64,000 nucleotides of DNA from CAZKAP01 sp964552195 (GCA_964552195.1 CAZKFM010000007.1:90615-154614), one strand, 5' to 3'. Counted from the first letter of the stretch, positions 41,959 through 50,370 are shown. Numbers and translations are program-made. Notes: generated by a model from the sequence alone, not told the origin.

Positions 41959-43233
41959 TCACACATCTTGGACCCCGACACCGGGCCCTTGTAGCCGCGG
42001 TCTTACCCGGTAATACCTTCGGCTTTGTCTTCTGAGCACCTCCTTGTTGAAGAGCTGACTAACCTCAGAAAGAGGCACTATACCACCCGAGCTCAACAGG
42101 ACTTCCAATTCCGGTATGCGGTCATTGTAAGGCGTATTCTCGACCGAATCGGAGAATTGTATCTCGTCCAGATGCTCAGGAGAGAGTCCCTCCTGTTCCA
42201 GCCAATCGCGCACACCGTCCTCGGATACGGACAGAGCAGGCATGCCCTCCCCTAGCGCTTGTGCGAATTCGATCCACTCGATACGGGGAAGTCGTCGAAA
42301 AACGAGGCAACGACAGAGGTAACTAAGTAAGGGATCTTCGTTGTTTATCCAGGATTTCAGGGCCATGATCACATCGGAATCGTCGAGCAGTAAAAAGTTT
42401 CGAAAGACCTCCTCCTTTTCCGGTTTATGGCTCCTTTGCAGACTCAGGAAGAATTTCAGTGCCGGACTCATGCCGGGATCATCACCCGCATACAGCAGTG
42501 TACGGGCTCGTTGAATGGCTTTCTTCAGGAAGAGTTCGGCCAATAGACTGGTCTTATGCAGATAGACCTGCCAGTACATAAACCTGCGGGCCATGAGGAA
42601 TTCTTCGATGGAGTGAATTCCCTTCTCGAGAACGACCAGGCGGTCTTCTGCGATGTCAAAAACCCGTATCAGTCTTTCGATGTTCAGGCTTCCCTCGGGT
42701 ACGCCACAATAGAAACTGTCTCTTTTCAAATAGTCCAACCGATCGGCATCGAGGTGCCCTGCCAGGATCTGATTAAAAAAGGGGCGCGTTTGCCTGCCGG
42801 AAAAGGTGTCCAGTACTCCGGTGAGCTGTCCTTCGTATTTTTCGTTTAGCCCTTGGGTAATGGCCCTGCCTAGCTCTTCATGGTCCATTCCCGGAAGCCA
42901 TTCCCCTTCCAGGGCATGGGAGAAGGGGCCGTGGCCCACATCGTGCAACAGGGCAGAGAGCAGTGCCGTGCGGTACTCGACATCGCTCAGATCCACGCCT
43001 TTCTCCCTGAACGTATCCAGTATACGGGCGGTCAGGTGCATACTTCCCAATACGTGGTTAAACCGGGAATGCTGTGCCCCGGGATATACCAATTGTGAAA
43101 GGCCCATTTGGGAAACTCGCCTCAGGCGTTGAAGCACGGGTTCCTGCATTAACTCAAAAACGACGGGATCGGAAATGCTAATAAATCCATAAATCGGATC
43201 GTTAATCAGGTGAAGTTTTTTGCTTTTTCCCAA
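41959..43233 (-). CDS. HD-domain phosphohydrolase (dNTPase-like)
   Basis: A 424-residue HD-domain protein. Metal ligands: histidine in RFNHVLG (H60), HD pair H97-D98 in LLHDVGHGPFSH, and aspartate in HLDADRLDYL. The segment YCGVPEGSLN is typical of the SAMHD1/dGTPase-like family, which hydrolyses deoxynucleoside triphosphates or related nucleotides. The start is a TTG at 43233; an ATG at 43238 is out of frame. A good promoter lies 21-51 nt upstream and overlaps the porX start on the other strand. Confidence 0.88.
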   Translation of the reverse strand: MGKSKKLHLINDPIYGFISISDPVVFELMQEPVLQRLRRVSQMGLSQLVYPGAQHSRFNHVLGSMHLTARILDTFREKGVDLSDVEYRTALLSALLHDVGHGPFSHALEGEWLPGMDHEELGRAITQGLNEKYEGQLTGVLDTFSGRQTRPFFNQILAGHLDADRLDYLKRDSFYCGVPEGSLNIERLIRVFDIAEDRLVVLEKGIHSIEEFLMARRFMYWQVYLHKTSLLAELFLKKAIQRARTLLYAGDDPGMSPALKFFLSLQRSHKPEKEEVFRNFLLLDDSDVIMALKSWINNEDPLLSYLCRCLVFRRLPRIEWIEFAQALGEGMPALSVSEDGVRDWLEQEGLSPEHLDEIQFSDSVENTPYNDRIPELEVLLSSGGIVPLSEVSQLFNKEVLRRQSRRYYRVRPRLQGPGVGVQDV

Positions 43234-43253
43234 GGCATAGTATATTCAGGGGG

Positions 43254-43284
43254 TAAAGATACCTTAACATGCAGAAATTCTCAA
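43254..43284 (-). promoter_or_regulatory. Promoter of the HD-domain gene, inside the start of porX
   Basis: TTG (43282-43284), a 20-nt spacer and TATCTTTA (43254-43261; one mismatch) on the minus strand. It supports the TTG start at 43233. On the plus strand a weaker pair, TTG (43220-43222), 18 nt and TATATTCA (43241-43248), could serve porX, so the two promoters would interlock. Confidence 0.55.
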
Positions 43285-44813
43285 TTTTATGGGCGGATGA
43301 CGAAATCGAATTGCTGAAACCACACCGCCTGTTTCTTGAGCAAAAGGATTACGAGGTATTGTCCTGCCAGAGCGGGCAGGAGGCACTGGAAATCATAGAC
43401 GAAAAACCAGTCGATATCGTCTTCCTCGATGAGAATATGCCCGGTCTGTCGGGACTGGACACCCTGCTGGAAATCAAGAGAAAATCCCCCAATCTTCCGG
43501 TGGTCATGATCACCAAGAGCGAAGAGGAGCTCGTAATGGAGAGCGCCATTGGCAGTAAGATCAGCGATTATCTCATAAAACCGGTAAACCCCACTCAGCT
43601 CCTGATATGCCTGAAGAAAAACCTGGATCATAACCGACTGGTTACGGAAAAGACCACGGCCAACTACCAGCAAGAATTCCGGCAGATAGCCGTGGATTTA
43701 TCCCTGATTAATTCAACGGAAGAATGGGAAGAACTCTACCGAAAGCTCATGTTTTGGGAACGCGAACTTGAGGGAATAGAAGATTCGGGTATGTCCGAGA
43801 TTTTGGAATCGCAGAAGGTAGAGGCCAACAATCAGTTCGGCAAGTTCGTGGAACGCCGTTACCAAAGCTGGTTCCAGTCGAAAGAAGGACCCGTACTCTC
43901 TCATCAGCTTTTCCGGAAATGGGTGCTTCCCGAACTCCAGGACTCCAGGGTGCTCTTTGTACTCATTGACAACCTCAGATTCGATCAGTGGTTGGGGATA
44001 CAGGAAGTCCTCATGCCCAATTACCGCATGGTTTCGGACCGGGCCTACTACAGCATCCTGCCAACGGCGACGCAGTATGCCCGGAATGCCATTTTCTCAG
44101 GTCTGCTGCCCTCCGAAATGGAAAAGCGGCATCCCGAATGGTGGAAAAACGATACGGACGAGGGGGGCAAAAACCTTTTCGAGAAGGAGTTCCTCGGAGC
44201 TCAACTCAATCGTTTGGGTATAAACCTGAACTGGGAGTACCACAAAATCAACAACCTAAAACAGGGGAGGCAACTGGCACAGCAGTTCAGGACGCTTAAG
44301 GACAATAAGCTGAACGTGATCGTTTACAATTTTGTGGACATGCTCTCCCATGCCAAAACCGAAATGGAAGTAATCCGCGAACTGGCCTCGGATGATAAGG
44401 CTTATCGATCATTGGCCATGAGCTGGTTCCGCAACTCACCCCTGCTGCAGATCATACAGCAGGCCAGGGACCTGGGTTTTAAACTGATCATAACCACAGA
44501 CCACGGTACGATTAATGTCAAACAACCCTCCAAGGTAATTGGGGATCGGGAGACCAGCCTGAATCTCCGTTACAAAACCGGCAGGAGCCTGACCTACAAC
44601 GACAAAGAAGTCTATGCGGTCAAAAAACCCTCCGAAATCGGTTTGCCCGCCATCCACATGAGCAGTTCGTTTATCTTTGCCAAGAACGACCAGTTTTTCG
44701 CCTATCCCAACAACTATAACCACTACGTGAGTTATTACAGGAACACCTATCAACACGGTGGGATTTCGCTAGAGGAAATGATCGTTCCCTTCAGTGTACT
44801 TGAACCGCGATAG
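43269..44813 (+). CDS. porX: PorX: response regulator with PglZ phosphatase domain, type IX secretion regulator
   Basis: A 514-residue protein. A receiver domain (1 to ~120) has acidic residues D10-D11, phosphoacceptor D54 in VFLDENMPG and K104 in LIKPVNP. After a helical linker, a PglZ/alkaline-phosphatase-like domain (about 210-510) has the metal aspartate in VLIDNLRFDQW, the TATQYARN active-site threonine region (about 266-268) and ITTDHGT. PorX with histidine kinase PorY controls the type IX secretion system and gliding, and acts as a phosphodiesterase or phosphatase. It is followed by tsaE with a 3-bp gap. Confidence 0.93.
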   Translation: MQKFSILWADDEIELLKPHRLFLEQKDYEVLSCQSGQEALEIIDEKPVDIVFLDENMPGLSGLDTLLEIKRKSPNLPVVMITKSEEELVMESAIGSKISDYLIKPVNPTQLLICLKKNLDHNRLVTEKTTANYQQEFRQIAVDLSLINSTEEWEELYRKLMFWERELEGIEDSGMSEILESQKVEANNQFGKFVERRYQSWFQSKEGPVLSHQLFRKWVLPELQDSRVLFVLIDNLRFDQWLGIQEVLMPNYRMVSDRAYYSILPTATQYARNAIFSGLLPSEMEKRHPEWWKNDTDEGGKNLFEKEFLGAQLNRLGINLNWEYHKINNLKQGRQLAQQFRTLKDNKLNVIVYNFVDMLSHAKTEMEVIRELASDDKAYRSLAMSWFRNSPLLQIIQQARDLGFKLIITTDHGTINVKQPSKVIGDRETSLNLRYKTGRSLTYNDKEVYAVKKPSEIGLPAIHMSSSFIFAKNDQFFAYPNNYNHYVSYYRNTYQHGGISLEEMIVPFSVLEPR

Positions 44814-44816
44814 CAC

Positions 44817-45263
44817 ATGAAATTCTCAGGAGAATGCCTTTGGGAAGCCGAATACGGCAGGGAGGAGCTGGACCACATAGCCAGCAGGCTACTGGAAAAG
44901 ACAGGTTCGGGACACATACTGATTTCCGGACCCATGGGTGCGGGGAAGACCACGCTGATTTCAGCACTAAGTAAGGAGCTGGGAAGCGCGGATGAAGCCA
45001 GTAGTCCCACCTTCGGCTGGGTCAATTCCTATGCAACCCGCGATGGCGCCCTGCTTGCCTATCATTTCGACAACTACCGCATCGAGGACCCCAAAAGCGT
45101 ACACACCGAGGAACTATGGGAATACTACGACCAAAACGTTCCCGTCTGGATGGAATGGCCGGAGAAACTTGAACCCGAGCAATGGCCCGAGGAATATTAC
45201 CAACTGGAGATCACCCTGATCGCGGAAGGAGGTCGTCGTTTACGACTTTTCCACAAAGGCTAA
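44817..45263 (+). CDS. tsaE: tRNA threonylcarbamoyladenosine biosynthesis ATPase TsaE
   Basis: A 148-residue P-loop protein with Walker A GPMGAGKTT (38-46), the TsaE segment SSPTFGWVNSY and LAYHFDNYRIEDPKS, and WMEWPEKL near the end. It works with TsaB and TsaD in making the t6A base of ANN-decoding tRNAs. The length is typical. It is co-directional with porX and probably in the same transcript. Confidence 0.94.
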   Translation: MKFSGECLWEAEYGREELDHIASRLLEKTGSGHILISGPMGAGKTTLISALSKELGSADEASSPTFGWVNSYATRDGALLAYHFDNYRIEDPKSVHTEELWEYYDQNVPVWMEWPEKLEPEQWPEEYYQLEITLIAEGGRRLRLFHKG

Positions 45264-45316
45264 TGGTAAAAACCTGACAAACTGAAACCTTTTTCTTTCC
45301 TAGTAAACATAGGGGC

Positions 45317-45346
45317 TTATCGATGAAATACTCGATTATTCGATAA
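45317..45346 (+). promoter_or_regulatory. Inverted repeat upstream of the repeat-protein promoter
   Basis: TTATCGA (45317-45323) and TCGATAA (45340-45346) form a 7-bp perfect dyad with a 16-nt centre, ending 6 bp before the -33 TTG. The position suits an operator for an activator or repressor. Which protein would bind is unknown. Confidence 0.35.
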
Positions 45347-45352
45347 AACGCA

Positions 45353-45381
45353 TTGTTAACCGATTATTTTTCCTACTTTAG
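45353..45381 (+). promoter_or_regulatory. Promoter of the repeat-protein gene
   Basis: TTG (45353-45355), an 18-nt spacer and TACTTTAG (45374-45381; one mismatch to TAnnTTTG). The expected transcription start is about 25 nt before the ATG at 45412. Confidence 0.6.
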
Positions 45382-45411
45382 CCGTTCATATTAACCATTA
45401 AATTTAGTACG

Positions 45412-45792
45412 ATGAACACTAAAAAGGTTTTTTATGGACTGCTGGCTGTTGCTGCCTTTTCATTCCTGTTTGCGCAGGTAAGTGAGGACTTCAGTGGTGA
45501 AACGAGTATCAAGAAAAAAGATATTCGCGAGAACCCACGGAATCCAGGTATTGCAATTATCGGCGAGGAAATGGGAACTACGAGTATCAAAAAAAGTGAT
45601 ATTCGCGAGAACCCACGGAATCCCGGTGTTGTATCTATCGGGGAGGACATGGGGACTGCGGGTATCAAAAAAAGTGATATTCGTGAAAACCCACGGAATC
45701 CAGGTTTTGCAATGATCGGTGGTGATTGGGGAACAACGAATATCAAGAAAAAAGATATTCGAGAGAACCCGCGTGCACCACGGAATGGCTAG
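45412..45792 (+). CDS. Exported protein of four 26-residue repeats (IKK-x-DIRENPRNPG)
   Basis: A 126-residue protein with a signal peptide (residues 1-22, hydrophobic core YGLLAVAAFSFLFA). The mature part begins near QVSEDFSG and then consists of three full repeats and one short one, each starting (S/G/N)IKK(K/S)DIRENPRNPG and continuing with a variable, acidic part ending in GT(T/A). The basic motif is nearly invariant while the linker varies, which points to selection on the motif. It has its own promoter, a dyad and a terminator, so it is a single-gene transcript. I do not recognise a family. Surface decoration, a matrix peptide or a processed multi-copy precursor are all possible. Confidence 0.7.
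   Translation: MNTKKVFYGLLAVAAFSFLFAQVSEDFSGETSIKKKDIRENPRNPGIAIIGEEMGTTSIKKSDIRENPRNPGVVSIGEDMGTAGIKKSDIRENPRNPGFAMIGGDWGTTNIKKKDIRENPRAPRNG
45505..45789 (+). repeat. Four tandem 78-bp repeats within the exported protein gene
   Basis: Units at 45505-45582, 45583-45660, 45661-45738 and a partial 45739-45789. The first half of each unit is highly conserved at the DNA level; the second half varies mainly in residues of the linker. Period 26 codons. Confidence 0.85.
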
Positions 45793-45810
45793 GAGATCCA
45801 TCTCAAACGG

Positions 45811-45845
45811 AAAGGGGCGCCCGAGAGGGGGCCCTTTTCTTTTTA
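45811..45845 (+). terminator. Terminator of the repeat-protein gene
   Basis: AAAGGG...CCC, GAGA loop, GGG...CCCTTT (45811-45837) with an internal bulge, followed by a T-rich tail to 45844. It begins 18 bp after the stop codon. Confidence 0.7.
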
Positions 45846-45897
45846 AACCGCAATAATTCCTAGTTTTCCCAGTTATTCAACTAAAAGTCATAACCGG

Positions 45898-46446
45898 GTG
45901 AGCAGTACGGAACAAAAGGGTAGCATGCGAATACGGCTCCTCATCGAGGGGATAACCGCCTTGCTCATCGCATTGACCCCACTCCTGATATACATGTACA
46001 AGTACATTCCTAAAGGTGATCAGACCTGGAGTCTGTTGGGCATACAATTCGGTACCAACGGATACGACGACGTGTATACCGCCATGTATTTCTACCTGTC
46101 GAAATTAGTTCCCCTGATACTCATGGTTATTTGGTTCTTCACCACCAAAAAGTGGTGGTATCACGCCATCCTGATTCCCATGGCCATGTACGGTTTGCAG
46201 TTTTACATCGCCATCAGCGAGTCGGGTCGGGTTGACGAAAATGAGATCATGTACCTGGTCGTCCTGTGCATGGTAATCGTGCCGGTACTGTACCTGATTC
46301 GAATCAAACTGGTCGATAAGTACGTTCACGGAATTGACCTCAATGCCATGGATGAGGAGATACAGATTTACAAGGAAAAGGAGCAGCTCCGCAAGGAACG
46401 TGAGCAGCTTGAACTCAGGAAGAAAACCCTTTCAAAAAAAACGTAA
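45898..46446 (+). CDS. Hypothetical membrane protein with C-terminal coiled coil
   Basis: Up to 182 residues from a GTG at 45898, or 173 from an ATG at 45925. Four hydrophobic helices are visible (about residues 14-34, 62-82, 86-106 and 117-136), then a charged tail with heptad-like EKEQLRKEREQLELRKK that should form a coiled coil in the cytoplasm. No family is recognised. It lies between the repeat-protein terminator and alanine dehydrogenase. Confidence 0.7.
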   Translation: MSSTEQKGSMRIRLLIEGITALLIALTPLLIYMYKYIPKGDQTWSLLGIQFGTNGYDDVYTAMYFYLSKLVPLILMVIWFFTTKKWWYHAILIPMAMYGLQFYIAISESGRVDENEIMYLVVLCMVIVPVLYLIRIKLVDKYVHGIDLNAMDEEIQIYKEKEQLRKEREQLELRKKTLSKKT

Positions 46447-46451
46447 TTTTG
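46444..46451 (+). promoter_or_regulatory. Candidate -7 element of alanine dehydrogenase
   Basis: TAATTTTG overlaps the stop of the membrane-protein gene and matches TAnnTTTG exactly, 39 nt before the ATG at 46491. No clear TTG partner is seen. A small hairpin, GCGG/CCGC, lies in the leader. Confidence 0.4.
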
Positions 46452-46490
46452 AGAATATGATGCGGTCGGAGCCGCTGCCCTCAGAATTAT

Positions 46491-47690
46491 ATGGATACTA
46501 GTTCTTCACCCTTCAGCAAACAGGAACTGCTGCCTCAGGAAGAAACCCTGGAAATACTTAAACAAAAAGACGAGTTATTCATTGGCCTGCCCAAGGAGTG
46601 TCACTACCAGGAAAAGAGAATCTGCCTGACACCCGATGCGGTCAATGCCCTGACCGCACACGGACATCGGGTACTTGTGGAGGAAGGAGCGGGCGAAGGG
46701 GCCAGTTTCAGCGATGCTGATTACATCAAAGCCGGAGCGACGGTCACAGGCGATACCAAAAAGGTATTCTCCTGTCCTATTGTACTCAAGGTAGAGCCCC
46801 CCAGCCTCAAGGAAATCGAAATGATGCAGCCTCAGGCCATCATCATTTCTGCTCTGCAGATCAAGACGCAGACCCGGGAATACTTTGAGGCTATAGCGCG
46901 AAAGAGACAAACCGCTATCGCATTCGAGTTCATACGCGACGAAGAAGGGAAGTTTCCCGCTGTTCGTTCCCTCAGTGAAATCGCCGGCATCTCTTCCATA
47001 CTGGTCGCCGCGGAGATCATGGCGGCAACCAACGAAGGCAACGGGCTTATGTTTGGCAATATCAGTGGCGTTCCTCCTGTGGAAGTCGTGATAATCGGGG
47101 CGGGTACGGTTGGTGAGTTTGCAGCGAGATCTGCACTGGGAATGGGCGCGAATGTCAAGGTTTTCGATAATTCTCTGACCAAGCTCAGGCAATTGCAAAA
47201 TAACCTGGGTTATCGCATATTTACTTCAACCCTTCAGCCCAAAAACCTGAGTAAAGCCCTGAGGCGGTGCGATGTGGCCATAGGCGGGATGCGGGGTATG
47301 GAGAGGGCTCCGGTAATCGTATCCGAAACCATGGTGGAGAACATGAAGAAGGGGGCGGTAATCATCGATGTGAGTATAGATACCGGTGGATGCTTCGAGA
47401 CTTCAGAGGTCACCAGTCACGATAAGCCTACTATCGAAAAATATGGGGTTATACACTACGGGGTGCCGAACATACCTTCCCGTTACCCGCGCACATCGAG
47501 TATTTCCATCAGCAATATCTTCACACCGTATTTGTTAAAGATTGGCGAGGACGGCGGCCTCGAACATGCCCTGAGGTTTGACAAGGGTCTGCGCAACGGT
47601 CTCTATATTTATCACGGAATTCTGACCAGTAAATCTGTGGGCGACTGGTTCGGCATGGCCTACAGTGATATCAACTTCCTGATTTTCTGA
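46491..47690 (+). CDS. ald: Alanine dehydrogenase
   Basis: A 399-residue NAD-dependent enzyme interconverting alanine and pyruvate plus ammonia. IGLPKECHYQEKRICLTP and HRVLVEEGAGEGASFSD mark the N-terminal catalytic domain, VVIIGAGTVGEFAARSALGMGANVKVFD the Rossmann loop ending in the NAD-selective aspartate, and VIIDVSIDTGGCFE a conserved later motif. An extra ~25-residue N-terminal segment precedes the domain, as I recall for flavobacterial members. It is followed one base later by a small membrane-anchored protein. Confidence 0.92.
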   Translation: MDTSSSPFSKQELLPQEETLEILKQKDELFIGLPKECHYQEKRICLTPDAVNALTAHGHRVLVEEGAGEGASFSDADYIKAGATVTGDTKKVFSCPIVLKVEPPSLKEIEMMQPQAIIISALQIKTQTREYFEAIARKRQTAIAFEFIRDEEGKFPAVRSLSEIAGISSILVAAEIMAATNEGNGLMFGNISGVPPVEVVIIGAGTVGEFAARSALGMGANVKVFDNSLTKLRQLQNNLGYRIFTSTLQPKNLSKALRRCDVAIGGMRGMERAPVIVSETMVENMKKGAVIIDVSIDTGGCFETSEVTSHDKPTIEKYGVIHYGVPNIPSRYPRTSSISISNIFTPYLLKIGEDGGLEHALRFDKGLRNGLYIYHGILTSKSVGDWFGMAYSDINFLIF

Positions 47691-47691
47691 T

Positions 47692-48057
47692 ATGAAAGGC
47701 CTTCCAAGACGGCTGTTTTTTTATTTGATTGGCATATCCCTGGGAATCGTATTGACCGTTTTCTATCTGAGGGGAAAGTATGAGGGCGACATACCCGAAT
47801 ACTGCTACCTGCCGAACTGCAGAGTAAAAAAGGAGCTCAGATCTAAGCCGCTGGTCAATGCAATCGACACTAAAGAATCTTGCGTTCCGGAGAAGGGAGT
47901 AATCGATGAAATACTCACTGAAGGAAAAGTGCTTTTCCGGGAAAGTGACCCCAGAAAAGAGCCCTGCGGGGAATACGAAATCCGATATAACGACTACCGC
48001 ATACGCCTGAAGAATTGCAGGGATACAGTTTACTTACTGGGCGCAGCTTGTCGATGA
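47692..48057 (+). CDS. Membrane-anchored small protein (possibly DUF4258)
   Basis: A 121-residue protein with one N-terminal membrane anchor (about 8-25) and a soluble domain with several cysteines (residues in YCYLPNCRV, KESCVP, KEPCGEY, LKNCRD) that could form disulfides outside the cytoplasm. The KGVIDEILTEGKVLF segment resembles the DUF4258 pattern, but this is a weak call. The ATG is one base after the alanine dehydrogenase stop, and its last 28 bp overlap the convergent proline dehydrogenase gene. Confidence 0.7.
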   Translation: MKGLPRRLFFYLIGISLGIVLTVFYLRGKYEGDIPEYCYLPNCRVKKELRSKPLVNAIDTKESCVPEKGVIDEILTEGKVLFRESDPRKEPCGEYEIRYNDYRIRLKNCRDTVYLLGAACR

Positions 48058-49247
48058 CGAGCAGGACCCCCGGCCTTTTTTTGTAATTTTCTTCGCCCTC
48101 GTTCTTTCTGCAACAAGGCCAATTCACGAGAGGTTTGACCGGCCACCGAAGTGTTCTCTTCGGCCCGACGAATCAAATACGGCATGACATCCCTGACCGG
48201 ACCGAAGGGTAAATACTTGCTGACATTATATCCGTATCGGGAGAGATTGAAGGAGATGTGATCGCTCATGCCAAAAAGCTGACCAAACCAAATCTCCGGA
48301 GTATCCGGTTTCAGACCCAATTCCGACATGATTTCCATGATCTTATAGCAGCTCTCTTCGTTATGGGTGCCGGCATACAGGTGGCATACCTCCCGAGTCT
48401 CAATCATAAGCCGACAACCTTCATCGAACAGCCGATCACTATCTGCTTTAGTTTCGCATATGGGGCTTTCATAACCCATTTCAAGAGCGCGTTCCCTCTC
48501 CTTTTCCATGTAAGCGCCGCGTACGGCCTTAATCCCTATCTTCACTCCCCGATTCCGAGCCCAGTCGATCCAGCGTTTCAGCAGATCTACGGAATCCTTA
48601 CGGTAGAATTGTATCGTATTGTAAATAACCGGTTTATCGCCATTGTACTTCTGCATCATTTCCAGAGCCAGCTCGTCGGCGGCATCCTGCATCCAGGTTT
48701 CCTCGGCATCGACCAGTACGGATAAGCCCATCTCATTTGCCTTTGCAAAAACCTGATCATAGCGGTCACGAATCTCTTCCCATTCCTCGTGTTCCCTTGC
48801 ACTGAGGGGCTCTCCTCCACCCTTCCTCTCAAACAGTTCGAGGCGTCCGAATCCGGTAGGCTTAAAGACGGCGAAAGGTATGGCCTCCTTAGACTTGACA
48901 AATTCCAATACGCGCAGGGTGGTTTCGAGCGCATGCTCAAACTGGGCTTTCTCCTCTTTCCCTTCGACGGAATAATCCAGGACAGAGTGAACCCGTTTGG
49001 TGTAGAGTTTATCAACCACGGGTATGCAGTCCTCTTCGTCTATGCCCCCGCAGAAATGATCAAAAACCGTCGATCGGATGAGTGCCTCAACGGGCAAATG
49101 CGCATCGATGGCCCAGCGAGTAGCTGCGCTTCCGATCTTAACCAGCGGTTCCTTACTGACGAGTTTAAATAAAAAGTATGCCCGCTCAAGTTCTGAATCT
49201 GACTTGAGTGCAAAGGCATTTTCCGTATTCTCAAAAATCCCTCTCAT
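48030..49247 (-). CDS. putA: Proline dehydrogenase
   Basis: A FAD-dependent TIM-barrel enzyme oxidising proline to pyrroline-5-carboxylate. I choose the ATG at 49247 (405 residues, MRGIFENTENAFALKSDSELERAYF), because a promoter at 49283-49290 leaves no room for the longer frame to 49274. Typical segments are VDAEETWMQ, GIKAVRGAYMEKER, YAGTHNEES, FGQLFGMSDHISF and YLPFGPVRDVMPYLIRRAEEN. It is a stand-alone enzyme without the P5C dehydrogenase half. The basic C-terminal tail overlaps the convergent gene by 28 bp. Confidence 0.92.
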   Translation of the reverse strand: MRGIFENTENAFALKSDSELERAYFLFKLVSKEPLVKIGSAATRWAIDAHLPVEALIRSTVFDHFCGGIDEEDCIPVVDKLYTKRVHSVLDYSVEGKEEKAQFEHALETTLRVLEFVKSKEAIPFAVFKPTGFGRLELFERKGGGEPLSAREHEEWEEIRDRYDQVFAKANEMGLSVLVDAEETWMQDAADELALEMMQKYNGDKPVIYNTIQFYRKDSVDLLKRWIDWARNRGVKIGIKAVRGAYMEKERERALEMGYESPICETKADSDRLFDEGCRLMIETREVCHLYAGTHNEESCYKIMEIMSELGLKPDTPEIWFGQLFGMSDHISFNLSRYGYNVSKYLPFGPVRDVMPYLIRRAEENTSVAGQTSRELALLQKERGRRKLQKKAGGPARHRQAAPSK

Positions 49248-49282
49248 AACTTCACAATCAAGGAGTACATCCATCCCCTATT

Positions 49283-49290
49283 CAAATTTA
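49283..49290 (-). promoter_or_regulatory. -7 element of proline dehydrogenase
   Basis: TAAATTTG on the minus strand is an exact TAnnTTTG match 35 nt before the ATG at 49247. The -33 position holds TTT rather than TTG. Confidence 0.5.
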
Positions 49291-49308
49291 TGTCATTATT
49301 TTGGCTGG

Positions 49309-50370
49309 ATGAAAAAAGTCGATCCTACGATACCCGAAATTATTCGATTCGGGGACGCCGCTCTGGAATACCTCGGAGCCCTCCTGAATTCCCGTCGGTA
49401 TTCGAGCGAATTTGTACTGGTCGATGACCACACCGCCAAGTGGTGCCTTCCCGCATTTTTGCAGCGTTTTCCTGATTTCCCGTTCATACCGATCGAGATT
49501 CCGGCCGGTGAGGCCGGAAAGAATGTACACACACTCACTCGAGTCTGGCAGCATCTCATAGATGAAGGAGGCGACCGCTCCAGCCTGCTGATCAATCTGG
49601 GAGGTGGCGTCGTCACTGATTTGGGCGGCTTTGCGGCGAGTACCTTCAAGCGTGGAATCGACTTTGTCCACGTGCCGACCAGCTTGTTGGCCATGGTGGA
49701 CGCCGCTATCGGTGGTAAAAACGGTGTTGACCTGGGGAACCTGAAAAATCAGGTTGGGGTTATACGGCCGCCTCTAGCGATCTGTATTTTTCCGGAATTC
49801 CTTAGTACTCTGCCCGAACGCGAAATCATCAGCGGTAAGGCCGAAATGTACAAACACGGTCTCATTGCATCCAGAGAACACTGGAATTCTGTAAAAAACC
49901 TGCAGGGTACTCCCGAAACAAGGCTCATCAAAAGCTCAGCCCAAATTAAGAGTGAGGTAGTTGCATCGGATCCAGACGAAAGAGGTTGGCGTAAAATACT
50001 GAACTTTGGACACACCCTGGGCCACGCCATTGAATCGTATTTTCTCAGTCAGAATCCGGATGACCCATTCCTGCACGGTGAGGCCATCGCATGCGGCATG
50101 ATCCTAGAGGCCTATCTCTCTCACAAAGTGCTCGGTTTAGCGCAAACTGAACTGGAAGAAATCAGTCAGACCCTAACGTTGGAATACCCCAAAATACCCA
50201 TAAAAAAAACTGATTATCAGCACATTGAATCCTTTATGTTTCACGACAAGAAGAACGTGAATGGCGAGATTCGCTTCGTGCTTCTCAGGAGTATCGAACA
50301 ACCGGTACCCGATATAGCCGTACCGCTCGACGAATGGCGGGAGGCCTTTTCTTACTACGGTCACCTATAA
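49309..50370 (+). CDS. aroB: 3-dehydroquinate synthase
   Basis: A shikimate-pathway enzyme making 3-dehydroquinate from DAHP. The ATG at 49309 gives 353 residues; the frame is open far upstream but there it is antisense to putA. Key parts are the NAD loop NLGGGVVTDLGGFAAS, THVPTSLLAMVDAAIGGKNG-like VDAAIGGKNGVD, GKAEMYKHGL, and the zinc-site NFGHTLGHAIE with LHGEAIACGM. It is divergent from proline dehydrogenase with a 61-bp gap. Confidence 0.96.
   Translation: MKKVDPTIPEIIRFGDAALEYLGALLNSRRYSSEFVLVDDHTAKWCLPAFLQRFPDFPFIPIEIPAGEAGKNVHTLTRVWQHLIDEGGDRSSLLINLGGGVVTDLGGFAASTFKRGIDFVHVPTSLLAMVDAAIGGKNGVDLGNLKNQVGVIRPPLAICIFPEFLSTLPEREIISGKAEMYKHGLIASREHWNSVKNLQGTPETRLIKSSAQIKSEVVASDPDERGWRKILNFGHTLGHAIESYFLSQNPDDPFLHGEAIACGMILEAYLSHKVLGLAQTELEEISQTLTLEYPKIPIKKTDYQHIESFMFHDKKNVNGEIRFVLLRSIEQPVPDIAVPLDEWREAFSYYGHL

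Noticed and set aside
45505..45789. Tandem repeats as a CRISPR array
   Set aside because: They form an in-frame coding repeat with a signal peptide, the period (78 bp) does not separate into repeat plus unique spacer, and no cas genes are near.
49078..49308. AroB N-terminal extension upstream of 49309
   Set aside because: It is antisense to proline dehydrogenase. The ATG at 49309 gives the normal enzyme.
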